DNA of 64,000 nt. Source: Microvirga zambiensis WSM3693 (GTDB lineage Bacteria; Pseudomonadota; Alphaproteobacteria; Rhizobiales; Beijerinckiaceae). This document shows positions 49,114 through 56,940 of the stretch, piece after piece; position 1 is the first letter of the stretch, and each line of letters opens with the position of its first letter. The notes under the pieces are model-generated. The model was not told the origin of the DNA and did no database searches. It saw nothing but the letters and a program-made list of their open reading frames with translations. Position numbers and translations under genes: made by a program. The stretch is from assembly GCF_016735695.1 (NCBI RefSeq), contig NZ_JAERQD010000007.1, positions 62,001-126,000 on the forward strand, written 5' to 3'.

Positions 49114-50097
49114 ATGACGATCACACGCCGCACCGTTCTTGCCAGCACCGCCCTCGCCGCTGCCCCTATCGCCGGGCCAGCGCTTGCCCAAACCGCTTCC
49201 ACACCCGCTCCGGCGCAGGGCGCCGCATCGCGACAAGCCCCCGGTTTCTACCGCTACAAGGTCGGCGACATCGAAGTGACCGCCATCAATGACGGCTCCG
49301 CTCCCCGTCCGCTCGAGGGATTTATCCGCAATGCGGAACTGTCCGCCGTGCAGCAGGCCGCGAGCGATGCGTTCCTGCCGCAGAACACGATCCAGAACTC
49401 CTTCACCGCCCTCGTACTGAACAATGGCGGCAAGCTGACCCTCATCGATACCGGCAACGGCGATTCCGGGGCGCCCACGACCGGCCGCTGGATGGAGAAT
49501 TTCCGCGCCGCCGGCCTGGACCCGTCGCAGGTCAATACCGTCGTCATCAGCCACTTCCACGGCGACCACATCAACGGCCTGCGCCGCAAGGACGGCACTG
49601 CCGTGTTCCCGAATGCCGAAATCCTGGTTCCGGCCGCCGAATGGGCGTTCTGGATGGACGATGCCCGCATGAACCAAGTGCCCGAGAACATGCGGGGCGG
49701 CTTCCTCGGCGCCCGCCGTGTCTTCGGCCCGATCGCCAAGGACGTGAAGCAATACGCGATGGACAAGGAGGTCGTGCCCGGCCTGACGAGCATCGCAGCA
49801 CCGGGCCATACGCCCGGCCACACGGCCTTCATGCTCGCCTCCGGCGCGGGCAAGCTGCTGATCCTGTCGGATACGGCAAACCACCCGGCCCTCTTCGTGC
49901 GCAACCCGGACTGGTCGGCGGTGTTCGACATGGATGCCGACGTGGCTCGGGCTACGCGCCGCAAGATGCTCGACATGGCCGCCTCGGAGCGGGCGCAGGT
50001 CGCGTTCTATCACGCGCCCTTCCCGGCAACGGGCCATATCGCCAAGGACGGCGACGGCTTCCGCTTCGTGCCGGTGCAGTGGAGCCCGGCGGTCTAG
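49114..50097 (+). CDS. Tat-exported metallo-beta-lactamase-fold hydrolase
   Basis: A 327-residue MBL-fold enzyme. The N-terminus has the twin-arginine signal TRRTVLAS with a hydrophobic stretch and AxA cleavage site (ALAQ, near residue 26). The zinc-binding motif HFHGDH is at 147-152, followed by the third histidine in PGHTPGHTAF (about 230-239) and the aspartate in ILSDTANHP. This layout belongs to the family that includes lactonases and other periplasmic hydrolases. The substrate is unknown. A repeat of family B begins 2 bp after the stop codon. Confidence 0.85.
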   Translation: MTITRRTVLASTALAAAPIAGPALAQTASTPAPAQGAASRQAPGFYRYKVGDIEVTAINDGSAPRPLEGFIRNAELSAVQQAASDAFLPQNTIQNSFTALVLNNGGKLTLIDTGNGDSGAPTTGRWMENFRAAGLDPSQVNTVVISHFHGDHINGLRRKDGTAVFPNAEILVPAAEWAFWMDDARMNQVPENMRGGFLGARRVFGPIAKDVKQYAMDKEVVPGLTSIAAPGHTPGHTAFMLASGAGKLLILSDTANHPALFVRNPDWSAVFDMDADVARATRRKMLDMAASERAQVAFYHAPFPATGHIAKDGDGFRFVPVQWSPAV

Positions 50098-50098
50098 A

Positions 50099-50140
50099 GC
50101 ATTTTTCGGCGAAGTGGACCCGGTTCGCCGTCAAAAATGC
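50099..50140. repeat. Interrupted palindrome, repeat family B copy 2
   Basis: GCATTTTT and AAAAATGC flank CGGCGAA and TTCGCCG around GTGGACCCGG. Same plan and closely similar sequence as 9874-9916. Placed directly after the stop codon of the metallo-hydrolase, as copy 1 is after secY. Confidence 0.7.
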
Positions 50141-50159
50141 GGTAGACCAAAGAAGAGAA

Positions 50160-50183
50160 GTGTTTCCGCGCAAGTGGAAACAC
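50160..50183. other. Hairpin downstream of cutA
   Basis: GTGTTTCC (50160-50167) and GGAAACAC (50176-50183), an 8-bp stem with an 8-nt loop, end 2 bp short of the cutA stop codon. On the minus strand it is followed by TTCTCTTCTTTGG, so it could be a weak terminator for cutA. Confidence 0.5.
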
Positions 50184-50185
50184 CT

Positions 50186-50515
50186 CTAAGGCGGACTTTC
50201 GGAGGTTTCCGAGAACAGCCATTCCAGGGTGGCCGCATCGCCACCCGTCGGCTCGATGAAGAGAACGACCGGCGTCTCGTAAGGATGCCGCTCCTTGAGC
50301 GCCCGATGCACCTGGTCCTGAAGGCCCGCCCGGGTCTTCAGGATGGCGACCGACTCCTGCCCACGCTCGATGCCGCCCTTCCAGGCATAGACCGATTGCA
50401 TGCCCGGCAGCACATTGATGCAGGCGATCAGCCTGTCGCGAACGAGTTCCTCCCCAACCGAAAGCGCCGTGTCCAGATCGGGAAAGGTCGTATAGACGAG
50501 AAGTGGGCGATCCAT
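50186..50515 (-). CDS. cutA: Divalent-cation tolerance protein CutA
   Basis: A 109-residue trimeric CutA1-type protein, with a ferredoxin-like fold. It starts MDRPLLVYTTFPDLDTAL and contains LIACINVLPGMQSVYAWKG, LKTRAG and HPYETPVVLFI, all family signatures. Start at 50515 rather than the 24-residue longer frame. Its 5' end is 49 bp from the divergent NAD kinase gene. The molecular role in metal tolerance is not settled for the family. Confidence 0.92.
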   Translation of the reverse strand: MDRPLLVYTTFPDLDTALSVGEELVRDRLIACINVLPGMQSVYAWKGGIERGQESVAILKTRAGLQDQVHRALKERHPYETPVVLFIEPTGGDAATLEWLFSETSESPP

Positions 50516-50564
50516 GCTATGGCTGTCCTCCGCATCCGATGGGACGCCACGAGGGTAACTGGGC

Positions 50565-51338
50565 ATGGCCCGCCGATTCAACAGCATCGCATTCGTCGCC
50601 AGCGCCGCGCCCGACGCCCAGGACGCCCTGAAGACCCTGCAGGAGCGCTACCCTAATGTTGTCCCCGAAGCCGCCGATGCCATCGTGGCGCTCGGCGGCG
50701 ACGGCCTGATGCTGCAGAGCCTGCATCGGTTCATGGGCACAGCCAAGCCGATCTACGGCATGAACAAGGGCACGATCGGCTTCCTGATGAACGACTTCCG
50801 GGAGGAAGACCTTATCGCGCGGCTGGAAGCGGCGGAACGGAGCGTGGTGCACCCGCTGCTGATGGTGGCCTGGGACGTGCACGGCGTCGCTCACACCTCC
50901 CGCGCGATCAACGAAGTCGCCATGTTCCGGCAGACCTATCAGGCCGGCAAGCTGCGCGTGAGCGTCGACTCGCAGGTTCGGATTCCCGAGCTGATCGCCG
51001 ATGGAATCCTGGTCTCGACCCCCGCCGGATCGACCGCCTACAACCTCTCGGTCGGCGGAACGATCCTGCCGCTCAACGCCCCCCTTCTGGCGCTGACGCC
51101 GATCTCCGCCTTCCGACCGCGTCGCTGGCGCGGAGCGCTGCTGCCGGATTACGCCAAGATCCAGATCGAGGTTCTGGAAGCGGAGAACCGTCCGGTCAGC
51201 GCGGTCGCCGACCACACCGAGTTCCGCAATGTCTCCCATGTGCATGTCTCCATGGATCGCAGCGTCGATCTGGTGATGCTGCACGATCCCGGCCACAGCC
51301 TGGACGAGCGCATCCTGCGCGAGCAGTTCGGCTACTGA
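50565..51338 (+). CDS. nadK: NAD kinase
   Basis: A 257-residue kinase that makes NADP from NAD and ATP. The GGDG motif ([13 protein letters not shown], about residues 42-54), the [10 protein letters not shown] segment, and the second conserved region [20 protein letters not shown] are present. The length is shorter than in E. coli (292) but typical of alphaproteobacteria. It is 69 bp upstream of the MaoC gene and divergent from cutA. Confidence 0.93.
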   Translation: MARRFNSIAFVASAAPDAQDALKTLQERYPNVVPEAADAIVALGGDGLMLQSLHRFMGTAKPIYGMNKGTIGFLMNDFREEDLIARLEAAERSVVHPLLMVAWDVHGVAHTSRAINEVAMFRQTYQAGKLRVSVDSQVRIPELIADGILVSTPAGSTAYNLSVGGTILPLNAPLLALTPISAFRPRRWRGALLPDYAKIQIEVLEAENRPVSAVADHTEFRNVSHVHVSMDRSVDLVMLHDPGHSLDERILREQFGY

Positions 51339-51407
51339 AGCCATCGAAGGCATGGACACCAAAAGGCATGGGAACCAACATGCCGAGCACAACGATGAGG
51401 TCACGTC

Positions 51408-51887
51408 ATGAACGATGAGAACAGGCACCCCAGAGGCGGTCTCTATTTCGAGGATTTCGTCGTCGGAACCACCATCCGTCACCGCCTGACGCGGACGGTG
51501 ACGCAGATGGACAACATGCTGTTCTCCAACATGACCCTGAACCCGCAGCCGCTGCACATCGATGCGCATTTCTGCGCAACCGAGACGGAATGGGGCAAGC
51601 CGCTCATGAACTCCCTGTTCACGCTCGGCCTGATGATCGGCATCTCCGTCAACGACACCACGGTCGGCACCACCATCGCCAATCTCGGCATGACGGACGT
51701 GAAATTTCCCGCGCCGCTGTTCGAGGGCGACACCGTGAATGCGACGACGGAGATCGTCGCCAAGCGAGAATCCAAGTCGCGTCCCGATGCCGGCATCGTC
51801 GACTTCATCCATCGTGCCTACAAGCAGGACGGGGCGCTCGTCGCCGAATGCCGCCGCCAGGCCTTCATGCGCAAGAGGGCCGCGTGA
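51408..51887 (+). CDS. MaoC-family (R)-hydratase/dehydratase
   Basis: A 159-residue hot-dog-fold protein. The catalytic Asp/His region appears in NPQPLHIDAHFC (about 45-56), then the GKPLMNSLFTLGLMIG helix. MaoC proteins hydrate or dehydrate CoA thioesters. Its stop codon overlaps the next gene's start (TGATG), so it is tightly coupled with a CitE-like CoA-ester lyase. The pairing suggests C4/C5 acyl-CoA turnover, for example mesaconyl-/methylmalyl-CoA type chemistry, which is inference. Confidence 0.82.
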   Translation: MNDENRHPRGGLYFEDFVVGTTIRHRLTRTVTQMDNMLFSNMTLNPQPLHIDAHFCATETEWGKPLMNSLFTLGLMIGISVNDTTVGTTIANLGMTDVKFPAPLFEGDTVNATTEIVAKRESKSRPDAGIVDFIHRAYKQDGALVAECRRQAFMRKRAA

Positions 51888-52759
51888 TGCGCTCGCTGCT
51901 CTTCGTGCCGGGCGACAGTCCGAAGAAACTCGAGAAAGGCTTGAACTCGGGCGCCGATATTCTCCTCATCGATCTCGAGGATTCGGTTGCCCTCTCCGCC
52001 AAGCAGGAAGCGCGCCGTGTCACGGCCGCCTTCCTGGCGGAGCAGCGCGCGACGGCGGGCAGGCCCCGCCTGTACGTGCGCGTGAATGGGCTGACCACCG
52101 GGATGATCGATGCCGATCTCGACGGTGTCATGAACGCCGCTCCCGACGGCATCGTGCTGCCCAAAGCAGTTGGCGGAGCGGACGTGGCCCATCTCGGGGC
52201 GAAACTCGCCGTGCGCGAGGCTGAATACGGCCTCGACGACGGAGCGACCCGCATTCTCGCGATCGCGACCGAGAATGCCGCCGGCATCTTCGCGCTCGGC
52301 ACCTTTGCCGGCGCCAGCCACCGGCTCATGGGACTGACATGGGGCGGCGAGGATTTGTCCGCCGATCTCGGAGCCGAGGCGAACCGGGACGAGAACGGAG
52401 CCTACACGGAGCCCTATCGTCTCGCGCGGTCCCTCACGCTCTTCGGTGCAGCGGCCGCGGGCATCGATGCCATCGATTCCGTCTACACGAATTTCCGCGA
52501 CATGGCCGGCCTCGAAGCCGAATGCCGCATGGCGCGCCGCGACGGATTCGTGGCGAAGATGGCGATCCATCCGGCCCAGGTACCCGTGATCAACGAGGCC
52601 TTCACGCCCTCACCCGAGGCCATCGCCCGCGCGCAGGCCGTGCTCGACGCCTTCAAGGCCAACCCGGAAGCCGGCGTCGTCGGCGTCGAGGGCGAGATGC
52701 TGGACCGTCCGCACCTGCTGCGGGCCGAGCGCCTGCTGCGCCGGGCCGGACGATCCTGA
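51887..52759 (+). CDS. CitE-like CoA-ester lyase (HpcH/HpaI family)
   Basis: A 290-residue TIM-barrel lyase of the malyl-CoA/citrate lyase beta group. It starts MRSLLFVPGDSPKKLEKGL, and shows DILLIDLEDSVA (about 27-38), RVNGLTTGMIDADLD, ATENAAGIFALGT (metal/CoA region) and WGGEDLSADLGA. The family cleaves or condenses malyl-, methylmalyl- or citramalyl-CoA. The longer frame beginning inside the MaoC gene is an overlap artefact. Co-translated with MaoC upstream. The true substrate needs biochemistry to decide. Confidence 0.85.
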   Translation: MRSLLFVPGDSPKKLEKGLNSGADILLIDLEDSVALSAKQEARRVTAAFLAEQRATAGRPRLYVRVNGLTTGMIDADLDGVMNAAPDGIVLPKAVGGADVAHLGAKLAVREAEYGLDDGATRILAIATENAAGIFALGTFAGASHRLMGLTWGGEDLSADLGAEANRDENGAYTEPYRLARSLTLFGAAAAGIDAIDSVYTNFRDMAGLEAECRMARRDGFVAKMAIHPAQVPVINEAFTPSPEAIARAQAVLDAFKANPEAGVVGVEGEMLDRPHLLRAERLLRRAGRS

Positions 52760-52786
52760 GAGTCCGGTTCCTCAGCCGCAGGCATC

Positions 52787-52972
52787 ACCTCTCCCCGGTG
52801 GGGAGAGGTCGAGCGCAGCGAGGGTGAGGGGGCACAGGTCCATTCGGAGAGGGCGCAACCCCTCACCCGCGCCTCCGGCGCGACCTCTCCCTCAATGAGA
52901 GGTGAACCCGCGCATCACCTTCATAAGTGATCGCCAACACCCCACCCTAGCCCTCCCCGCAAGGGGGAGGGA
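52787..52972. repeat. Composite REP-like palindromic region
   Basis: A cluster of GC-rich inverted repeats: ACCTCTCCCC-GGT-GGGGAGAGGT (52787-52809); GGGTGAGGGG (from about 52822) with CCCCTCACCC (52859-52868); and CCCTCCCC-GCAA-GGGGGAGGG near 52951-52971. This is the intergenic palindrome style of Hyphomicrobiales genomes. The 250 bp between the lyase and the LuxR-type gene contain no gene. Confidence 0.7.
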
Positions 52973-53009
52973 AACACCCGTCACAGCTTTATGAGCCGGA
53001 TTGTGAGCC

Positions 53010-54098
53010 TCAGCCCCGCTCCACAAAGCGCGACAGCAGGCTCACGAGCTGCGCCTGATGGCTCGTTCCCGTCTTCGCGAAGATGGACTTGAGGTGATAG
53101 CGGACCGTCTCCGCGCCGATCCGGTGATCCTCTGCGATCTGTCTGGTATCGAAGCCCTTGAGAAGCGCGGACGACACGCGCAGCTCCGCCGGCGTCAGCC
53201 GAAAGATCTCCTGCAGAGCATTCAGTGAAAGCGAGCGGTCCTCACCGGGATCGCCGATCAGCAGCAGGCCGCGCGCTCCCTGGAAGACGTCGCAGACCGA
53301 GAGCGCGATCGGATAGGCTTGCAGCAACAGCGGAAGCCCCTCGGACCGCTGCAGCAGAACGGAACCCGGGCAGGAATCCTGCTGTGAGGTCAGCGGGCGG
53401 ATGCTGGCGTCGACGAGATCCTGCAGGGCCTTGTTGGTTTCCCGCTGCGGCGAGCGCAGGCGCGACGCGACGATCTGCAGATGATCGCCGAGGGCGGCCT
53501 CGGCCCGCCCGTTGAGGCGAATGACCCGGCCGAGCCAATCGACTAGGATGGCTCCGCAGGTGAAGCGCTCCAGGCTGTCGACGAGCCCTTCCGCGTAGGA
53601 CATGCGAACTTTCGAGGCGAGGCGCGCCGCTCGCCTCACATGCGTCAGGTCGTGGCGGATACGAGCGAGATCGTCGCTCGAGAAAGGCTCCCGGTGAGCC
53701 TTGCGATGAAGCGAGAGAACAATCTTGGCGCCACCGGCTTCCGCCAGGATCGTCCCTGCGAACGAGCCGAAGCCGACCGACGGCAGGAAGTCGGTATAAA
53801 GGGGCAAATGCCGCCGCTCGTCCGAGGTGACGAAATCGGCATCGGTGACGATGTCCTTTTCCTTGCGGGCCAAGGGAATGCCACGCCGCGAGCGGACATC
53901 CCGCGCCTCCCATCCACCCTCAAGAAACCGGGCGCAGAATTCCTCGACGCTTTCGGAGGGGATATAGCCGCCGAGCCTGTCCACATAGGATGAGAGCACG
54001 CCCCCGTCGGCACCCCATACGGAACAGGCCAGGTTGAGGGCCCTCCCCCACAATTCGGGGAGGATGGCAGCCTCGTAGAACGCTTCGGTCGCCGGCAT
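53010..54098 (-). CDS. LuxR-type transcriptional regulator
   Basis: A 362-residue regulator with the LuxR/FixJ-type HTH at its C-terminus: LTPAELRVSSALLKGFDTRQIAEDHRIGAETVRYHLKSIFAKTGT (about 295-340). The N-terminal ~290 residues lack a receiver domain, an AHL-binding signature or an ATPase; a PAS-like segment (LERFTCGAILVDWLGRVIRLNGRAEAALG, about 175-205) is suggested. The sensed signal is unknown. The ATG at 54098 is taken, with a GTG two codons upstream as an alternative. It is divergent from the cadherin/RTX gene with a 272-bp shared control region carrying an 18-bp dyad, making it the prime candidate regulator of that gene and of itself. Confidence 0.82.
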   Translation of the reverse strand: MPATEAFYEAAILPELWGRALNLACSVWGADGGVLSSYVDRLGGYIPSESVEEFCARFLEGGWEARDVRSRRGIPLARKEKDIVTDADFVTSDERRHLPLYTDFLPSVGFGSFAGTILAEAGGAKIVLSLHRKAHREPFSSDDLARIRHDLTHVRRAARLASKVRMSYAEGLVDSLERFTCGAILVDWLGRVIRLNGRAEAALGDHLQIVASRLRSPQRETNKALQDLVDASIRPLTSQQDSCPGSVLLQRSEGLPLLLQAYPIALSVCDVFQGARGLLLIGDPGEDRSLSLNALQEIFRLTPAELRVSSALLKGFDTRQIAEDHRIGAETVRYHLKSIFAKTGTSHQAQLVSLLSRFVERG

Positions 54099-54188
54099 CT
54101 TCACTCACGCTGCAGCAGGGCGCGAAGGTGTTGCGGAAGAGCAACCCGCCCCGAACACGCCTGCCTGCCAGGAATGTAAATGTTATAA

Positions 54189-54206
54189 ACTACCCGATTG
54201 GGTAGT
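54189..54206. promoter_or_regulatory. 18-bp dyad, candidate operator of the LuxR-type regulator
   Basis: ACTACCC (54189-54195) and GGGTAGT (54200-54206) around GATT: a perfect 7-bp arm dyad with a 4-bp centre, the size and symmetry of a LuxR-family dimer site. It overlaps TATAAA (54184-54189) and lies ~50 bp upstream of another AT-rich hexamer, TATAAC (54238-54243). Confidence 0.5.
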
Positions 54207-54245
54207 GTACAGCCCCAAGCCGTGTGTTTTTATCCGATATAACAC

Positions 54246-54308
54246 CACAAATCGCCCTATCCCCGCGTGGTTGGAAGCGGCAGGGCAAATGAAAACTCAC
54301 AAATCGCC
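54246..54308. repeat. Direct repeat CACAAATCGCC, two copies
   Basis: CACAAATCGCC occurs at 54246-54256 and 54298-54308, 52 bp apart (five helical turns), upstream of the cadherin/RTX gene. May be a pair of regulator sites on one face of the DNA. Confidence 0.4.
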
Positions 54309-54332
54309 GAAGCCGCTCGAGCGGCTTCGGCG
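54305..54332 (+). promoter_or_regulatory. 28-bp perfect palindrome in the cadherin/RTX 5' region
   Basis: Bases 54305-54332 read identically on both strands; as RNA, a 12-bp stem closed by a TCGA loop. It ends 38 bp before the ATG at 54371. There is no T-run. It can be an mRNA-stabilising hairpin, an attenuation element or a protein-binding site. Confidence 0.65.
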
Positions 54333-54370
54333 CGACAATCTCGCTCAAGTCGGGCGATTGGGGGAATTTT

Positions 54371-56854
54371 ATGTCTGATGCTCTCATTGCAGCTTTTAAT
54401 GCCGCCACCACTTGGCAGGCGGCTCTGGCTGCCATCAAAAACGAAGAATATGCAGCCCTCCTGCTTGAGGAGAGCCATCGCAACAAACTCACAGACCTTC
54501 CGGACGATGGGGGCCGCGAACAGGCCATCGGCCTCGGTGTCCTGGAGATCAAGACTCTGTTCGGGGACTATACCACCGTCGAAGAGATTAAAGCTGCTGT
54601 GCAGCTGCAGATTGAGGTCGAACACGAGAAATTCCGGATCATCGGGGCTGTTGGGACTGCCCAAGGTGTCGGCGAGATGAAAACGGCTCTCGAAATTGTC
54701 GAAACGCTGAACACACACCGACAGGATCTTATCGAGGCATGGTCCAACAGCACTGATCCCGATGCACAGGCTCGCGCTGCAGCGCTGGAGGTGGAGGAAT
54801 ATACCGTCGTTCTGAAGCGGCTTGCAGCGGAGCTCAACAACGGAGACTATCTCAATCGTCTGGCGGAAAAGATGATGGTGGCGCGTGCGGAGACCGGCCC
54901 CTTCTATGGAGTAGGCACTCTCGTCGCTGCTCTCGACAACGCAGATCGGGCAATCGCTACAGATCGTCTACTGGAAGCGTTTAACGACGCCGGCTCCTGG
55001 CAAGAGGCACTCGCCGCCATCAAGGACAACGCTTCAGCGCTCCTCGATCAAGAACATCAAGACATGCTCGATGACCTTCCCGAGGATGGGGGCCGCGAGC
55101 AAGCCATCGGCTTGGGCGTCCTTGAGATCAGGACGCTTTTCGGTGACTTCGCATCGCTTGAGACGCTCATCACCGAGGTGCGGTATCAGATCGAGGTCGA
55201 GCATGCCAAGTTCGCTGCACTCAATGCGATCAACGCAGCCACTGAGGAGAACATGGTCGCGGTGCTGAAGGAGCACATCGCCAACCTCAATGACCACCGT
55301 CAGGAACTGATAGAGAAATGGTCGATGTCCGCCGATCCCGACGCACAGGCCCGTGCGGAGGAACTGTCCGCGGAAGAGTATACACTCGTTCTGGCCGAGA
55401 TCGTTTCTCACTTCGACGACGCGACCTACATGGCCGGGCTCGCCGAGGCCATCCTGGGTTCCGAGCAGTTCTTTGGTGTGGGCGCCCTCGTCACCGCCCT
55501 CAAGGCGGCCGATGTGGCACTCGACTCGCCGGTAGCGCCCGCCACTCAGAGCGTGACGACGGACGAGGACGCCGTGATCACGCATGACATCGGCGCGACC
55601 GATCCGAATGGCGATCCTCTCGCTTATTCCGTGAAGAGCGGAGAAGGGCCGCAGAAGGGAACCGTCACCTTCGCCGATGGCAAGTTCACCTACACTCCGG
55701 ATGAAAACGGGAACGGCACCGATACCTTCACCATCGTGATCTCGGACGGCGAGCATTCAGTCGAACAGGTGGTCACCGTCACGATTACGCCCGTCAATGA
55801 CGCGCCTGTCGCTTCGGCCACCGGCAACAGCGCCTCTGGCGACGAGGACAAGGCCGTCGTCGGCGAGCTTCCCGCCGCGACAGATGTGGATGGAGACGAC
55901 ATCACTTACGAGCTCGTGAATCCGGTCGCGGGCCTCACGCTCAATGCAGATGGCACCTATCGCTACGTTCCGGCGGCGGACTTCAACGGTGTCGTGACCT
56001 TCGAGTATCGTGCCATCGATGAGCACGGCGAAAAGAGCGAGCCTCGGACGTTCACCCTGACCATCAATCCGGTCAACGACACGCCGTGGGATATTTCGCT
56101 CTCGAAGGACAAAGTGGTCGAAAACGCGGCGGCTGGAACGGAGATCGGCAAACTCGTCGTCTCCGATCCGGACGGCGGAACGTTCACCTTCGAGCTGGTG
56201 GACAATGCTGGCGGCCGCTTCGTCATCGATACGGCGACCGGCACCCTGAATGTTGCTGACGGCACCAAGCTCGATTACGAGCAGGCCACGTCGCACACGG
56301 TCAAGATCCGCGTGAAGGACTCGGCCGGCGCGACCTTCGAGAAGACGCTCACCATCGGCCTCACGGACGTCGCGAACGAGACTGTCACCGGTACGGCGGG
56401 CAAGGATGTTCTCGTCGGCGGCACCGGCAAGGACGTGTTCAACGGCGGCCTCGGCGACGACAAGCTCTCGGGCGGCCTCGGCAACGACGTGCTGACCGGC
56501 GGCAAGGGCAAGGACGTCTTCGTGTTCGACTCGAAGCTCGGAACGTCGAGCACCGACAGAAAGGTCAACTTCGACTCGATCAAGGACTTCTCGGTCAAGG
56601 ACGACAGCCTGTATCTCGACAACGCCATCTTCAAGAAGCTGGGAGCAGGAACGGCCACAAGCCCGAAGCAGCTCAAGAGCTCGTTCTTCACCATCGGCGA
56701 CAAGGCGAAGGATAAGAACGACTACATCGTCTACAACAACAAGACCGGTGTTCTCTCGTACGACGCCGACGGTTCGGGCAACGGCAAGGCGGTGGAATTC
56801 GCTCAGCTCACCAAGAACCTGAAGATGACCTACAAGGACTTCTTCGTCATCTAA
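54371..56854 (+). CDS. Cadherin-like/RTX calcium-binding protein with duplicated novel N-terminal module
   Basis: An 827-residue, acidic, probably type I-secreted protein. Residues about 5-197 and 199-387 are two copies of the same ~190-residue module sharing DDGGREQAIGLGVLEI/DEGGREQ-type cores, TLFGD, QIEVEH and DPDAQARA; I do not recognise it. Then come cadherin/VCBS-like beta domains: 388-475 (DPNGDPLAY, ending VTITPVNDAP), 476-570 (DVDGDDITY), and a cadherin-like domain 570-673 (VVSDPDGGTF, DYEQATSHTV). RTX nonapeptides follow at about 676-720 (GGTGKDVFNGGLGDDKLSGG). The C-terminal ~100 residues fit a secretion signal region. There is no Sec signal and no ABC exporter nearby. A GGGGGAA site precedes the ATG. 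Adhesin or surface/biofilm protein is a likely role (inference). Confidence 0.82.
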   Translation: MSDALIAAFNAATTWQAALAAIKNEEYAALLLEESHRNKLTDLPDDGGREQAIGLGVLEIKTLFGDYTTVEEIKAAVQLQIEVEHEKFRIIGAVGTAQGVGEMKTALEIVETLNTHRQDLIEAWSNSTDPDAQARAAALEVEEYTVVLKRLAAELNNGDYLNRLAEKMMVARAETGPFYGVGTLVAALDNADRAIATDRLLEAFNDAGSWQEALAAIKDNASALLDQEHQDMLDDLPEDGGREQAIGLGVLEIRTLFGDFASLETLITEVRYQIEVEHAKFAALNAINAATEENMVAVLKEHIANLNDHRQELIEKWSMSADPDAQARAEELSAEEYTLVLAEIVSHFDDATYMAGLAEAILGSEQFFGVGALVTALKAADVALDSPVAPATQSVTTDEDAVITHDIGATDPNGDPLAYSVKSGEGPQKGTVTFADGKFTYTPDENGNGTDTFTIVISDGEHSVEQVVTVTITPVNDAPVASATGNSASGDEDKAVVGELPAATDVDGDDITYELVNPVAGLTLNADGTYRYVPAADFNGVVTFEYRAIDEHGEKSEPRTFTLTINPVNDTPWDISLSKDKVVENAAAGTEIGKLVVSDPDGGTFTFELVDNAGGRFVIDTATGTLNVADGTKLDYEQATSHTVKIRVKDSAGATFEKTLTIGLTDVANETVTGTAGKDVLVGGTGKDVFNGGLGDDKLSGGLGNDVLTGGKGKDVFVFDSKLGTSSTDRKVNFDSIKDFSVKDDSLYLDNAIFKKLGAGTATSPKQLKSSFFTIGDKAKDKNDYIVYNNKTGVLSYDADGSGNGKAVEFAQLTKNLKMTYKDFFVI

Positions 56855-56886
56855 CGGTCGTTGCCTTAGGCTGACCTGCACGAACG

Positions 56887-56921
56887 AAACGGCCCGCGAG
56901 GATCCTTGCGGGCCGTTTTTT
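56887..56921 (+). terminator. Intrinsic terminator after the cadherin/RTX gene
   Basis: AAACGGCCCGC (56887-56897) and GCGGGCCGTTT (56907-56917), an 11-bp stem with ~10-nt loop, then TTTTCG. Located 33 bp beyond the stop codon. Confidence 0.9.
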
Positions 56922-56940
56922 CGTTTCCGAGTGGAGAAGC

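Noticed and set aside
52787..52972. Possible CRISPR array in the repeat-rich spacer
   Set aside because: Repeats are palindromes of differing sequence without regular spacing or unique spacers.
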